Of a stretch of 27,063 bases of DNA, positions 1 through 8,423 are shown piece after piece; position 1 is the first letter of the stretch; each line of letters starts with the position of its first letter. The notes under the pieces are model-generated. The model saw only the letters and a program-made list of their open reading frames with translations, had not been told where the DNA came from and searched no databases. Made by a program: the position numbers and the translations under genes. Source of the DNA: Intestinibacillus sp050255995 (lineage in GTDB: Bacteria > Bacillota > Clostridia > Oscillospirales > Butyricicoccaceae); NCBI GenBank assembly GCA_050255995.1, contig JBFWIM010000014.1, forward strand, positions 1 through 27,063. The letters run 5' to 3'.

Positions 1-896
1 AGCTGTACCTGCGCCCAGAAACCGCGCAGGGCATCTTTGTCAACTTCCAGAACGTGCAGCGCACCACCCGCAAGAAGGTTCCCTTCGGCGTGGCGCAGGT
101 GGGCAAGTCCTTCCGCAAGGAGATCACACCCGGCAACTTTACCTTCCGTACGCGTGAGTTCGAGCAGATGGAGCTGGAATTCTTCTGCAAGCCCGGCACC
201 GACCTCGAGTGGTTCAAGTACTGGAAGGATTACTGCCATCAGTTCCTGCTCTCCCTCGGCATGCGCGAGGAAAGCCTGCGCCTGCGCGACCACGAGAAGG
301 AGGAGCTTTCCCACTACTCCAACGCGACGACCGACATTGAGTTCCTGTTCCCGTTCGGCTGGGGCGAGCTCTGGGGCATTGCAGACCGCACCGACTTTGA
401 CCTGACCCAACACCAGAAGACCTCGGGCGTATCCATGGAGTACTTCGACCAGGAAACGAACGAAAAGTATATCCCCTATGTCATCGAGCCTTCCCTCGGC
501 GCGGACCGCGTGGCGCTGGCCTTCCTGTGCGACGCCTACGACGAAGAGAATGTCGGCAAGGACGGCAAGGAGGATATCCGCACCGTGCTGCGTCTGCATC
601 CCGCCCTCGCGCCGTTTAAGGCCGCCGTTCTGCCGCTCTCCAAGAAGCTGTCCGCACAGGCACAGCCTGTCTGGGAGTTGCTGTCCAAAAAGTTCAACGT
701 GGACTTCGACGACGCGGGCTCCATCGGCAAGCGCTACCGCCGTCAGGACGAGGTCGGCACGCCGCTCTGCATCACCATCGATTTCGAGACCGAAACCGAT
801 GGCTGCGTGACCGTCCGCGACCGCGACAGCATGGAGCAGGAGCGCATCAAAATCGATGACCTGGTTCACTACATCGCCCGCAAGATCGCATTCTGA
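1..896 (+). CDS. glyS: Glycyl-tRNA synthetase, 3' part (5' end outside window)
   Basis: The frame is open from base 3 and ends at TGA 894-896, giving the last 297 residues or so of a class II glycyl-tRNA synthetase of the single-chain alpha2 type (glyQS). This enzyme charges tRNA-Gly with glycine in the cytoplasm. The first visible residues, LYLRPETAQGIFVNF, are the motif 2 region of this family. The segment around residue 155-170, IEPSLGADRVALAF, is motif 3 with its ATP-binding arginine. The remaining 120 or so residues match the C-terminal anticodon-binding domain (VGTPLCITIDFE, TVRDRDSMEQERI). The start and motif 1 lie upstream of the window. A strong hairpin terminator follows 30 bp after the stop, so the gene ends its transcription unit. 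Identification is secure; only the missing 5' part limits it. Confidence 0.96.
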   Translation, partial: LYLRPETAQGIFVNFQNVQRTTRKKVPFGVAQVGKSFRKEITPGNFTFRTREFEQMELEFFCKPGTDLEWFKYWKDYCHQFLLSLGMREESLRLRDHEKEELSHYSNATTDIEFLFPFGWGELWGIADRTDFDLTQHQKTSGVSMEYFDQETNEKYIPYVIEPSLGADRVALAFLCDAYDEENVGKDGKEDIRTVLRLHPALAPFKAAVLPLSKKLSAQAQPVWELLSKKFNVDFDDAGSIGKRYRRQDEVGTPLCITIDFETETDGCVTVRDRDSMEQERIKIDDLVHYIARKIAF

Positions 897-923
897 TCTG
901 CGCGCGGTTCTGTCCGCCATATC

Positions 924-960
924 AAAGCCCCGCCCAGTCAGGCGGGGCTTTTCCTTTTTT
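924..960 (+). terminator. Rho-independent terminator of glyS
   Basis: The arms AAGCCCCGCC and GGCGGGGCTT pair around the six-base loop CAGTCA and are followed by TTCCTTTTTT. It sits just after the glycyl-tRNA synthetase stop codon and before a separate promoter. Confidence 0.92.
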
Positions 961-972
961 CGGCGAAAGCGG

Positions 973-1001
973 TTGACAGCTTCAACAAGAAGGAGTATAG
1001 T
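973..1001 (+). promoter_or_regulatory. Sigma-A-type promoter of the hrb-like gene
   Basis: A perfect TTGACA (973-978) is separated by 17 bp from TATAGT (996-1001). This places the transcription start near 1008, about 40 nt before the ATG at 1047. The site lies directly behind the glyS terminator, so the flavoprotein gene appears to be transcribed alone. Confidence 0.88.
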
Positions 1002-1046
1002 TTATTTAGCAATCATTCCTGATTTTATACCAGAGGAGGGTATCCC

Positions 1047-1658
1047 ATGCCAAGTAAAGCATATGACAAAATCAGCGGTACGCTGGCGATCCTGTCCACT
1101 GTGAACGAGAGCAAGCTTTCGGCCTGCCTCATCAATTCCGTCCTGCAGGTGGCGGGCGGTAAAATTGCAGTGTCCGTCAGTAAGGACAACTTTACCTGCG
1201 GCCAGATTGAAGCCTCGGGGCTGTTCACCGTTGCCCTGCTGACACAGGACGTGCAGGGACAGGTCATCAAGGATTTTGGGTTCCGCACCAGCGCGCAGCT
1301 CAATAAATTCGCGAGCTGGGCTTATGTCAAAGACAAGAAGGGCGTTCCCAGCCTGACGCAGGATATCGCGGCGCGGTTCGCCTGCCGTGTGTCTGACAAG
1401 ATCGATCTTAACACGCATATCCTGTTTGTCGGCACCGTATATGAAGCGGAAGCGCGCAGCGAAGCGCCCGTGTTGACGACCGAGTACTACAAGGCGGTCA
1501 AGGAAGGCGAAATTCCGCCAGCCGCGCCAGCCGCTTCCACCGGAGAGCCCGGCTGGCGCTGCTCGGTCTGCGGCTACATTCTGGAGTCCGATGAAATTCC
1601 GGATGACTTCAAGTGTCCGATCTGTGGCCGCGGCCCCAACATGCTGGTCAAGCGGTAA
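1047..1658 (+). CDS. hrb: Flavin reductase-rubredoxin fusion (high-molecular-weight rubredoxin)
   Basis: The 203-residue product has an N-terminal FMN-binding flavin reductase-like domain (about residues 5-155), an Ala/Pro linker (156-167) and a C-terminal rubredoxin domain. The rubredoxin iron ligands are visible as C172-S-V-C175 and C190-P-I-C193. This architecture is that of Hrb, described in Moorella as the electron carrier between NAD(P)H and the diiron flavoprotein FprA, which reduces oxygen or nitric oxide in anaerobes. A role in oxidative or nitrosative stress defence is therefore expected but inferred. The start at 1047 is supported by AGAGGAGGG at 1032-1040. No fprA-like partner is adjacent; the gene seems monocistronic, with its own promoter upstream and a shared bidirectional hairpin downstream. 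Confidence 0.9.
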   Translation: MPSKAYDKISGTLAILSTVNESKLSACLINSVLQVAGGKIAVSVSKDNFTCGQIEASGLFTVALLTQDVQGQVIKDFGFRTSAQLNKFASWAYVKDKKGVPSLTQDIAARFACRVSDKIDLNTHILFVGTVYEAEARSEAPVLTTEYYKAVKEGEIPPAAPAASTGEPGWRCSVCGYILESDEIPDDFKCPICGRGPNMLVKR

Positions 1659-1752
1659 CCTTCCGCTTGCGAACGGGCCGCCCCCGCACTGACCCGTCCG
1701 GAGCCAAAGCGTTTCGTGATGCCTTGGCACTTTTTATGAAAAACAAGTCATG

Positions 1753-1789
1753 AAAAAGCGCCCGCCCCGATAGCTTCCGGGACGGGCGC
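1753..1789 (-). terminator. Terminator of the phosphoglucomutase gene, possibly also serving hrb
   Basis: The arms 1758-1769 and 1778-1789 form a 12-bp stem with an 8-nt loop. The single imperfect position (C1765 with A1782) becomes a G-U pair when read as minus-strand RNA. That RNA also ends in five U (1757-1753), so the minus strand is the better terminator. The two genes converge here, and the hairpin may also slow plus-strand transcripts. Confidence 0.88.
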
Positions 1790-1798
1790 CGCTTTGTT

Positions 1799-3526
1799 TT
1801 ACTTCACAATCTCGCCTGCTGCGCTGACAAGCTTCTCTACTTTACAGAGTGCCTCCTTGCGATCCTTACCGCGCGCCATGATATATACCTTGACCTTCGG
1901 CTCGGTGCCGGACGGACGGATGATGAAGCGTGTGCCGTCCGCCAGCTCATAGTACAGAACGTTGGAGCCGCTGAGCTCCATTTTTTCCTTTTTGCCGTCC
2001 TTGAGGATGACGCGCTCACCCGACTGGTAATCGCGCACCGCCGCAACCGCGTCGTCGCCCACCTTGGCCAGCGGGGTCTTGCGAAGCTCCTTCATCAGCG
2101 CGTCCATGCGCTGCAGGCCGGACAGGCCGGGCATTGTGATGGAAATGGTCTGCTCGGCAAACGCGCCGTATTTCTGATACATCTCTTCCATCGCGTCAAA
2201 CAGGGTCTTGCCCTGCGTGCGGTAATAGGCCGCCATTTCCGCAACCAGCATGGAAGCGGTGACCGCGTCCTTATCCCGCGCGTAGTCGCCGCACAGATAG
2301 CCATAGGACTCCTCGTAGGCGAAAATATACTTATGGGCCCCTGTTTTTTCAAACTCCTTGATTTTTTCGGCGATAAATTTAAAGCCCGTGAAAGTATCAA
2401 AACAGGCCACGCCATTTGCCTCGCACACGGCGCGCGCCATTTCGGTCGTCACAATCGATTTGACCACGGCCGGGTTTTTGGGCATGGTCTTGGTCTGGCG
2501 CTTGGCATTGATAATATAATCGATCAGCAGCACGCCGACCTGATTGCCCGACAGCGTGACATACTCGCCCTGCGCGTCGCGCAGGACAATGCCGGTGCGA
2601 TCCGCGTCCGGGTCGGTACCGATGATGAGATCGACGTTGTTTTGCTTGGCCAGCTCAATCGCCAGGTGAAAGCCTTCCTTGTTCTCCGGATTCGGGCTGG
2701 CCACCGTTGGAAAGTCGCCGTCAATGACCATCTGCTCCGGTACGGTGAGAACGTCCTGATAGCCCAGACGTTTCAGCACCTCGGGCACGAGCCGATAGCC
2801 CGCCCCATGGAACGGGGTATAAACCAGTTTAAAGTCCCCGGCAACCTTCTTGACGCAATCCGGGTTGATGGCGACGGCGAGCACCTCCTTGAGATAGGCG
2901 TCGTCCGTATTTTTGTCCAGCATGGTGATCATGCCGTGGGAGACAAAGGAGCTGAATTCTCCGGTACGCACGCCCTCGAACAGGTCGGTTGCCGCCATTT
3001 CCTTCGCGACCACGTCGGCCTCAGCGGGCGGAAGCTGCGCTCCATCTTCCCAGTAGACCTTATATCCGTTATATTCCTTCGGATTATGACTCGCTGTAAT
3101 ATTAATACCGGCGATGCAGCCATATTTGCGGATGGCGAACGATAGCTCCGGCGTGGGGCGCAGCTCGTCAAAGAGCAGGGCGCGGATGCCGTTGGCCGCC
3201 AGAATGCAGGCCGCTTCTCTGGCAAACTCCGTAGAGAAATGACGGCAGTCATATGCGATTGCAACACCGCGGTCCATCGCCTTTTTGCCATTTGCAATAA
3301 TCAGGTTCGCAAGTCCCTGTGTGGCCTGTCCGACCGTAAAGCGGTTCATGCGGTAAAGACCCATGCCAAGCACGCCGCGCAGGCCGGCCGTACCGAAGGA
3401 CAGCGGCCCAAAAAAGCGACTCTCAATTTCGGGGGCGTTATTCTGGATGTCGCGCAGCTCTGCGCGCTCCCCCCGTGTCAACTCCATGCGGGACAGCCAG
3501 CGGCTGTATTCAGACATATAGCTCAT
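1799..3526 (-). CDS. pgcA: Phosphoglucomutase/phosphomannomutase (alpha-D-phosphohexomutase)
   Basis: This 575-residue cytoplasmic enzyme belongs to the alpha-D-phosphohexomutase family. It should interconvert hexose 1- and 6-phosphates, supplying glucose 1-phosphate for glycolipid, wall polymer or glycogen synthesis. All four family landmarks are present in order. The phosphoserine loop TASHNPKEYNGYK holds the catalytic Ser146. The metal loop is DPDADR (305-310). The sugar-binding loop is EESYGY (405-410). The phosphate-binding loop is RPSGTEP (537-543). Length matches the long PgcA type of Bacillus. GAGGTG lies 7 nt upstream of the ATG at 3526, which favours this start over the ATG three codons later. 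The gene appears monocistronic, with its own promoter and terminator. Preference for glucose versus mannose phosphate cannot be read from the sequence. Confidence 0.93.
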   Translation of the reverse strand: MSYMSEYSRWLSRMELTRGERAELRDIQNNAPEIESRFFGPLSFGTAGLRGVLGMGLYRMNRFTVGQATQGLANLIIANGKKAMDRGVAIAYDCRHFSTEFAREAACILAANGIRALLFDELRPTPELSFAIRKYGCIAGINITASHNPKEYNGYKVYWEDGAQLPPAEADVVAKEMAATDLFEGVRTGEFSSFVSHGMITMLDKNTDDAYLKEVLAVAINPDCVKKVAGDFKLVYTPFHGAGYRLVPEVLKRLGYQDVLTVPEQMVIDGDFPTVASPNPENKEGFHLAIELAKQNNVDLIIGTDPDADRTGIVLRDAQGEYVTLSGNQVGVLLIDYIINAKRQTKTMPKNPAVVKSIVTTEMARAVCEANGVACFDTFTGFKFIAEKIKEFEKTGAHKYIFAYEESYGYLCGDYARDKDAVTASMLVAEMAAYYRTQGKTLFDAMEEMYQKYGAFAEQTISITMPGLSGLQRMDALMKELRKTPLAKVGDDAVAAVRDYQSGERVILKDGKKEKMELSGSNVLYYELADGTRFIIRPSGTEPKVKVYIMARGKDRKEALCKVEKLVSAAGEIVK

Positions 3527-3575
3527 ATGATGTCACCTCGTCAATATTGTGAATCTTTGGACAATTCTTATTTAA

Positions 3576-3603
3576 ATTATACCGTAGCGCCCTTGTAAAG
3601 CAA
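3576..3603 (-). promoter_or_regulatory. Predicted promoter of the phosphoglucomutase gene
   Basis: On the minus strand TTGCTT (3603-3598) is followed after 16 bp by a perfect TATAAT (3581-3576), about 50 bp before the start codon. The rest of the 3527-3765 intergenic region holds only AT-rich sequence and the serA terminator. Confidence 0.7.
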
Positions 3604-3722
3604 AGCACTTTTTGCGTTTCTGTGCACATTTTTTTACAATTAAGCCGCATGATTGTATACAAATACCGTAAAATGCCGTCAGAACCTCCTCTTTGCCCGC
3701 TCAGACGCGGCTCATAACGCAC

Positions 3723-3748
3723 AAAAGGACGGGAAAACCCGTCCTTTT
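3723..3748 (-). terminator. Terminator of the serC-serA operon
   Basis: AAAAGGACGGG and CCCGTCCTTTT form a perfect 11-bp inverted repeat around a four-base loop, 17 bp beyond the serA stop codon. Read on the minus strand it ends in a short U run. No plus-strand gene ends here. Confidence 0.88.
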
Positions 3749-3765
3749 GGTCAGTCTGTTATCGC

Positions 3766-4929
3766 TTATTTGATCACGCGCACCGCAATCATGCCGTCAA
3801 TCGCACGCAGGTCGCCCAGCATGGCCTCCTCAGGATCAACGCTGATGTCCATGATGGTATAGGCGAACTCGCCCTTGGAGCGGTTGCCCATGTTTTCAAT
3901 ATTGACGCCCTTTGCGCTGAACACGCCCGTGATTGCGCCGATCATGTTCGGCACGTTCCTATGGATCATGCAGACGCGGAAGCCGCCCTCATAGGGCACC
4001 TTGAGGTTCGGGAAGTTGACTGAGTTGCGGATGGTGCCCTTTTCCAGGTACTCCGCGATTTCGTAGACCGCCATCTTCGCGCAGTTGTCCTCGCTCTCGG
4101 GCGTGGAAGCGCCGAGGTGGGGCAGCACAATCGCGTTTTCCTGTGCCAGGATGCAGTCGGAAGCAAAATCGGAAACATAGGCCGCAACCTTGCCGCTTTC
4201 GAGCGCCGCCGCCATCGCCTGCTCATCGACCAGTTCGCCGCGCGCCAGATTGACAATGCGCACGCGGTCCTTCATCTTGGCGATGGACGCCTCGCCGATG
4301 ATGCCGCGGGTGTCGGACAGAAGCGGAACATGGACGGTGATATAGTCGCAGGTGGCAAAAATCTCATTGATGTCCGTCGTGTGGCTCACTGAACGTGAAA
4401 GCTGCAGCGCACCGTCGATCGACAGGAAGGGATCGTAGCCGAGAACATCCATATCGAGTGCAACGGCGGCGTTTGCCACCTTGACGCCGATCGCGCCGAG
4501 ACCGATGACGCCGAGCTTCTTGCCCGCGATTTCGGGGCCCGCAAACTTGGCCTTGCCCTTTTCGGCAGCCGGACCGATGTCCGGTGTGCCCATCAGGCTG
4601 TGCACCCATTTGTCGCCCTGCAGGATTTTGCGGGACGAAAGCAGCAGCGCGCAGATGACGAGCTCCTTGACCGCGTTCGCGTTCGCGCCGGGCGTATTGA
4701 ACACAACAATGCCCTGCTCCGCGCACTTTTCCACCGGAATGTTGTTGACGCCTGCGCCTGCACGCGCAATACACTTGAGGTTCTTCGGGAACTGGACGTC
4801 GTGCAGCTTCGCAGAGCGCACGAGAACCGCATCATACTCCTCAAAATCTTCAGAGCAGGTGTACTTGGCGGGGTCAAGGTCGTCCAGACCGACCTGGGAT
4901 ATTTTATTGTAAAGCTTAACCTGATACAT
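3766..4929 (-). CDS. serA: D-3-phosphoglycerate dehydrogenase
   Basis: This 387-residue enzyme should oxidise 3-phosphoglycerate to 3-phosphohydroxypyruvate with NAD, the first step of serine synthesis. The nucleotide-binding motif GLGAIG is at 143-148. The substrate-binding arginine is in NLARGELVDE (Arg230), and the catalytic histidine is in LPHLGAST (His271). A single C-terminal ACT domain occupies about 318-387, as in the short clostridial PGDH type, and could bind serine as feedback inhibitor. The usual DVFxxEP segment carrying the catalytic glutamate is not seen; the corresponding stretch reads YVSDFASDC. A GGGGGAG ribosome site just after the serC stop (15-bp gap) indicates co-transcription with serC. 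No serB is present in the window. Confidence 0.94.
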   Translation of the reverse strand: MYQVKLYNKISQVGLDDLDPAKYTCSEDFEEYDAVLVRSAKLHDVQFPKNLKCIARAGAGVNNIPVEKCAEQGIVVFNTPGANANAVKELVICALLLSSRKILQGDKWVHSLMGTPDIGPAAEKGKAKFAGPEIAGKKLGVIGLGAIGVKVANAAVALDMDVLGYDPFLSIDGALQLSRSVSHTTDINEIFATCDYITVHVPLLSDTRGIIGEASIAKMKDRVRIVNLARGELVDEQAMAAALESGKVAAYVSDFASDCILAQENAIVLPHLGASTPESEDNCAKMAVYEIAEYLEKGTIRNSVNFPNLKVPYEGGFRVCMIHRNVPNMIGAITGVFSAKGVNIENMGNRSKGEFAYTIMDISVDPEEAMLGDLRAIDGMIAVRVIK

Positions 4930-4944
4930 CGGTAAATCTCCCCC

Positions 4945-6036
4945 TTACTTGTTTTCCGCCGCGAACTTCTTCATAAAGTCAAGCAGCTTTTCAACGCCCT
5001 CAACCGGCATCGCGTTGTAGATCGAAGCGCGCATGCCGCCGACCGAACGGTGGCCCTTGAGGTTGGACATGCCCTCGGCCGCAGCCTCCTTGGCAAACTT
5101 GGCGTCCAGCTCTTCATTGCCGGTGCGGAAGGTGACGTTCATGTGGGAGCGGCTGTCCTTGCAGGCGACAGCCTTATAGAAATCCTGGCTGTCGAGATAG
5201 TCGTAAATCATTTTGCTGCGCTTCTCGGCGAGCTCCGCCATCGCGGTCAGGCCGCCCATGGACTCTACCCACTCGAGCACCAGCCCCAGGATGTAGATTG
5301 CGTACGTCGGGGGCGTGTTGTACATGCTGTCCTTCTCGGCCATCAGCTTCCAGTCGAGGATGGTTGGGTACTTGTCGGCCGGGTAGGAGCCGAGCAGATC
5401 CTCACGCACAATGACAACAGTCAAACCGGCGGGGCCCATGTTCTTTTGCGCGCCCGCATAGATGACGCCGTACTTGGATACGTCAACCGGCTTGGACAGG
5501 ATGTTGGAGGACATATCGGCCACCAGCGGCACGCCCGCCGGGGTTTCAGGGTCATAGGCGTACTCGGTGCCGTAAATTGTGTTGTTCGCGCAGATATAGA
5601 AATAGTCGGCGTCCGGACGGATGTCAAGCTCCTCCTGGGACGGCACGTGGTCAAAATCGGTTTCCTTGGAGGTGAACGCGACGTGGATGTCGCCGAACTT
5701 TCTGGCTTCCTTGTACGCGCCGTTGGCAAAGTTGCCGGTGACCGCATAATCCGCCTTGCCTGTTTTCATCAGGTTCATCGGAATCGCGGCGAACTGCAGC
5801 GTCGCGCCGCCCTGCAGAAACAGCACCTTGTAGTTTTTCGGAATGTTCATGACGCGGCGCAGCGCAGCCTCCGTATCCTTGATGATACCGTCATAGACCT
5901 TAGATCGATGACTCATCTCCATGACGGACATACCGGAACCTTGACAGTTGGTCATTTCTGCTGCTGCTTTTTCGAGGACGGGCAGCGGAAGCATGGACGG
6001 GCCGGCGGAGAAGTTGTAGATTCTAAAGTCTGACAT
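4945..6036 (-). CDS. serC: Phosphoserine aminotransferase
   Basis: The product (363 residues) is a class V PLP-dependent aminotransferase. It converts 3-phosphohydroxypyruvate and glutamate to O-phosphoserine and 2-oxoglutarate, the second step of serine synthesis. It begins with the family signature RIYNFSAGPSMLP. It then shows QGGAT (76-80), which contacts the cofactor, ADMSSN (173-178), and the PLP-binding lysine in AGAQKNMGPAG (Lys198). I place the start at the ATG at 6036, because the family begins within a few residues of this signature. Two upstream in-frame ATGs (6057 and 6090) would add an unrelated charged extension. AAAGGCAGG precedes the chosen start. It is the first gene of the serC-serA operon. 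Confidence 0.95.
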   Translation of the reverse strand: MSDFRIYNFSAGPSMLPLPVLEKAAAEMTNCQGSGMSVMEMSHRSKVYDGIIKDTEAALRRVMNIPKNYKVLFLQGGATLQFAAIPMNLMKTGKADYAVTGNFANGAYKEARKFGDIHVAFTSKETDFDHVPSQEELDIRPDADYFYICANNTIYGTEYAYDPETPAGVPLVADMSSNILSKPVDVSKYGVIYAGAQKNMGPAGLTVVIVREDLLGSYPADKYPTILDWKLMAEKDSMYNTPPTYAIYILGLVLEWVESMGGLTAMAELAEKRSKMIYDYLDSQDFYKAVACKDSRSHMNVTFRTGNEELDAKFAKEAAAEGMSNLKGHRSVGGMRASIYNAMPVEGVEKLLDFMKKFAAENK

Positions 6037-6106
6037 TGTGAGGTACCTGCCTTTCATTTTTTCGCAATGATTATCTCTTTCTGATGTCATGCACCATAAC
6101 TTCTTT

Positions 6107-6136
6107 ATTATAAACCGTGAACGGAAATGAACGCAA
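6107..6136 (-). promoter_or_regulatory. Predicted promoter of serC-serA
   Basis: On the minus strand TTGCGT (6136-6131) is followed after 18 bp by TATAAT (6112-6107), about 70 bp upstream of the serC start. It lies back to back with the plus-strand promoter at 6140-6168. Confidence 0.62.
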
Positions 6137-6139
6137 TAG

Positions 6140-6168
6140 TTTTATCCGCTTTTTATTTATGGTATAAT
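6140..6168 (+). promoter_or_regulatory. Predicted promoter of the queG-yaaO unit
   Basis: A perfect TATAAT (6163-6168) lies 32 bp before the queG start. The -35 element at 17-bp spacing is poor (TTTATC, 6140-6145), so only the -10 is convincing. Confidence 0.55.
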
Positions 6169-6199
6169 ACCTAAAAATAAGATTGAATGAGGGCGTTCA

Positions 6200-7042
6200 A
6201 TGAACATTCTCCATAGTTTGAGCGCGGTTCCCGGCGTGTCCGCAGCGGGAATCTGCGCCTTTTCAGCGCTGCTGCCACGCATGTCCGTGCAAAGCCGGTC
6301 ATGGGCCGAAAACCTGTGTCCCGGGGCGAAAAGCGTACTGTTTGCGCTATTTCCGTACGATGTCGGCGGGGAAAGCGGCAACCTCTCGCGCTACGCGCGC
6401 GGAGCGGACTATCACGCCGTGATCGGGTCTGCGCTTTCTTGCTTCGTTTTGCAGGTTGAACCCTTCTATCCTGCAAATCGCTTTGCCGTGCTGGCGGACA
6501 ACTCCCCCCTGCCCGAGGTTTACGGGGCGTATTTCTGCGGCGCGGGACGCCTGGGCGACAACGGGCTGATCTTTGACGACGTTTACGGCAGCTATGTCTT
6601 TATCGGCAGTATCCTGACCGATCTCCCGCTCGAACCTACCCCCGGCGGACGCGAATGTCTGCACTGCGGCGCGTGCCGCCGCGCCTGTCCGGGCGGCGCG
6701 CTGGGGGAAGACGGCACGGTCGACCAAGCCCGCTGCCTTTCCGCTCTGACACAGCAGGGCGGCGACCTGCCGGCGGACGCGGCCGCCGCCGTCGCCGCGT
6801 CGCCGCTCATCTGGGGGTGCGACGTGTGCTCAGAGGTTTGCCCGCTGAACCGCTCCGTCCCCGCGACACCCAATCCCGCCTTCCGTGAGAACCGCCTCCT
6901 GTCGCTCTGCGAAACCGACCTTGACAGCCTGACCCGGCGGCAGTTTGCCGAACGGTATTCCGGCCGCGCCTTTACCTGGCGCGGCCCCGGCCCGCTGCGC
7001 CGCAATCTCTCGCTGCGAAAAAAACGACACGAGGAGTCTTAA
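6200..7042 (+). CDS. queG: Epoxyqueuosine reductase, short QueG type
   Basis: The 280-residue protein carries the QueG layout. A cobalamin-binding N-terminal half includes DNSPLPEVYGAYFCGAG (from residue 100), matching the family's D-S-x-P-x-x-E stretch and its following Gly-rich loop. It is followed by two [4Fe-4S] motifs: C153-x2-C156-x2-C159-x3-C163-P and C207-x2-C210-x3-C214-P, with Cys179 as the likely remaining ligand. QueG removes the epoxide of epoxyqueuosine in tRNA, the last step of queuosine synthesis, using cobalamin. Escherichia coli QueG has nearly 100 more residues and C-terminal HEAT-like repeats that are missing here; short forms are common in Clostridia. GAGGGCG lies 5 nt before the ATG. 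The following gene starts 1 bp after its stop. Because of the short form, a related but different reductase role cannot be fully excluded. Confidence 0.82.
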   Translation: MNILHSLSAVPGVSAAGICAFSALLPRMSVQSRSWAENLCPGAKSVLFALFPYDVGGESGNLSRYARGADYHAVIGSALSCFVLQVEPFYPANRFAVLADNSPLPEVYGAYFCGAGRLGDNGLIFDDVYGSYVFIGSILTDLPLEPTPGGRECLHCGACRRACPGGALGEDGTVDQARCLSALTQQGGDLPADAAAAVAASPLIWGCDVCSEVCPLNRSVPATPNPAFRENRLLSLCETDLDSLTRRQFAERYSGRAFTWRGPGPLRRNLSLRKKRHEES

Positions 7043-7043
7043 C

Positions 7044-8423
7044 ATGCTGTCTTATCATCAAAATGCCCCGCTGTATGAAGCCCTTCAGGCGCTTGCCGCG
7101 CGCGACACCTTGCGTTTCCATATGCCCGGCCACAAAGGCAAGCCGATTTTCGAAGCCTATGCCAGCGTGTTCGCCCTCGATTTTACTGAGACCTATGATA
7201 CCGGCAACCTGTACGAGGGCATCGGCCCGATCCGCGAGGCCGAACGGTGCGCCGCAGACTATTACGGGGCTGCGGACTGTCATTTTCTCACCGGCGGCTC
7301 GACGCAGGGCGTGCAGGCCATGCTGTGCGCAGCGGCCGCGCCGGGCGGCGCGGTGCTGCTGGACCGCACGGCGCACAAATCGGCCGTATCGGCCTGCGCG
7401 CTGTTTGACCTTACGCCGCACTTCGTCTATCCGCCCCCGACCGCGCCGTTCGGCTTCGGCGGGCTGCTTTCGCTGACCGAAACCGAGGAAGCGCTGCGCG
7501 CCCACCCCGAGATACAGGCCGTGCTGGTTGTATCGCCCAACTACTACGGCGTTTTACAGGATATTCCGGCGCTCGCCGCGCTATGCCACCAGTACGGCAA
7601 GCGTCTGCTCGTGGACGCCGCGCACGGCGCACACCTGCCCGCGGTCGGCATCCCGTCCCCGGTCGCACAGGGGGCGGACGCCGCTGTGCTCTCCGCGCAC
7701 AAGACGCTCCCCTGTCTCGGACAGGGCGCGCTGGTGCTGCTCGGCGAAGGCATGGACGGGGGGACGCTGCGCGCCGCGGAAAGCATGGTCGGCACCTCCA
7801 GCCCGTCTTACACGGTCATGGCGTCCATCGATCTGGCGCGCGCCTGGCTGGAGGGTGAAGGCGGCAGCGCCTACGCCCGTGCGGCAAAGGAAGTGACCTC
7901 CCTGCGCGCTTGGCTGCGTCAAAACACGGTTTTCCGTCCGCTCGAGGAACCGGAACCGAACCTTGACCCCTGCCGCCTCACCCTTTGCTGCGCCCACGCC
8001 GGGCTGACCGGCCACGCGCTCGCCGACCGGCTGTATGAGCAGCACGGCGTCGCCTGTGAGATGGCCGATGACCGTAACGTGGTTTTCATCATCACCGGCG
8101 CGGACAGCACGGTCGATCTGTTCCGGCTTCGCCGCGCGCTGCACCGCTGCTCGCACGGCCTGCGGCCCGCCGGCGATCCGGATGCCGTACCCGACCTGCC
8201 GCGCGCCGCGCGTGTCCTGACGGTGCGAGATGCCTGGTTTTCGCCGCGCCGCGCCGTTCCGGTCAATGCTGCGGAAAATCTTATCTGCGCCCGTCCCGTC
8301 ACGCCCTATCCCCCCGGCATCCCCGTGCTGTGGCCGGGTGAGAAAATCACGGCGGCACACATTGAATTTTTAACAAAAAGATGCTATACTACGGTCAGGG
8401 AGATCGAAACGGTCTCCCGCTAA
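7044..8423 (+). CDS. Orn/Lys/Arg decarboxylase-like PLP enzyme (YaaO type)
   Basis: The product (459 residues) is a fold-type I PLP enzyme of the Orn/Lys/Arg decarboxylase family. It starts with LRFHMPGHKGKP, typical of this family. It continues with ETYDTGNLYEGIGPI and the serine/threonine-rich FLTGGSTQGVQAM, and has DAAHGAH before the PLP-binding lysine in LSAHKTLPCLGQG (Lys220). A shorter C-terminal domain follows from about residue 370. Family members decarboxylate basic amino acids to polyamine precursors, but the YaaO-type protein next to darA/holB has no firmly assigned substrate that I know of. The start is the ATG at 7044 with GAGGAG at 7031-7036; longer in-frame starts lie inside queG. 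A strong promoter for the next genes is embedded in its last 20 codons. Confidence 0.85.
   Translation: MLSYHQNAPLYEALQALAARDTLRFHMPGHKGKPIFEAYASVFALDFTETYDTGNLYEGIGPIREAERCAADYYGAADCHFLTGGSTQGVQAMLCAAAAPGGAVLLDRTAHKSAVSACALFDLTPHFVYPPPTAPFGFGGLLSLTETEEALRAHPEIQAVLVVSPNYYGVLQDIPALAALCHQYGKRLLVDAAHGAHLPAVGIPSPVAQGADAAVLSAHKTLPCLGQGALVLLGEGMDGGTLRAAESMVGTSSPSYTVMASIDLARAWLEGEGGSAYARAAKEVTSLRAWLRQNTVFRPLEEPEPNLDPCRLTLCCAHAGLTGHALADRLYEQHGVACEMADDRNVVFIITGADSTVDLFRLRRALHRCSHGLRPAGDPDAVPDLPRAARVLTVRDAWFSPRRAVPVNAAENLICARPVTPYPPGIPVLWPGEKITAAHIEFLTKRCYTTVREIETVSR
8362..8390 (+). promoter_or_regulatory. Promoter for darA-holB-ricT, inside the yaaO-like 3' end
   Basis: TTGAAT (8362-8367), a 17-bp spacer and TATACT (8385-8390) form a good sigma-A promoter in a locally AT-rich stretch of the otherwise GC-rich yaaO-like gene. 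The predicted start near 8397 leaves a leader of about 217 nt before darA. Confidence 0.72.

Noticed and set aside
2333..3145. Long plus-strand open frame opposite the phosphoglucomutase gene
   Set aside because: It lies opposite a fully convincing gene in GC-rich sequence and shows no family resemblance; it is an antisense shadow.
5050..6033. Long plus-strand open frame opposite serC
   Set aside because: The composition is typical of antisense frames (rich in Val, Gly, His, Arg), with no ribosome site or motif.
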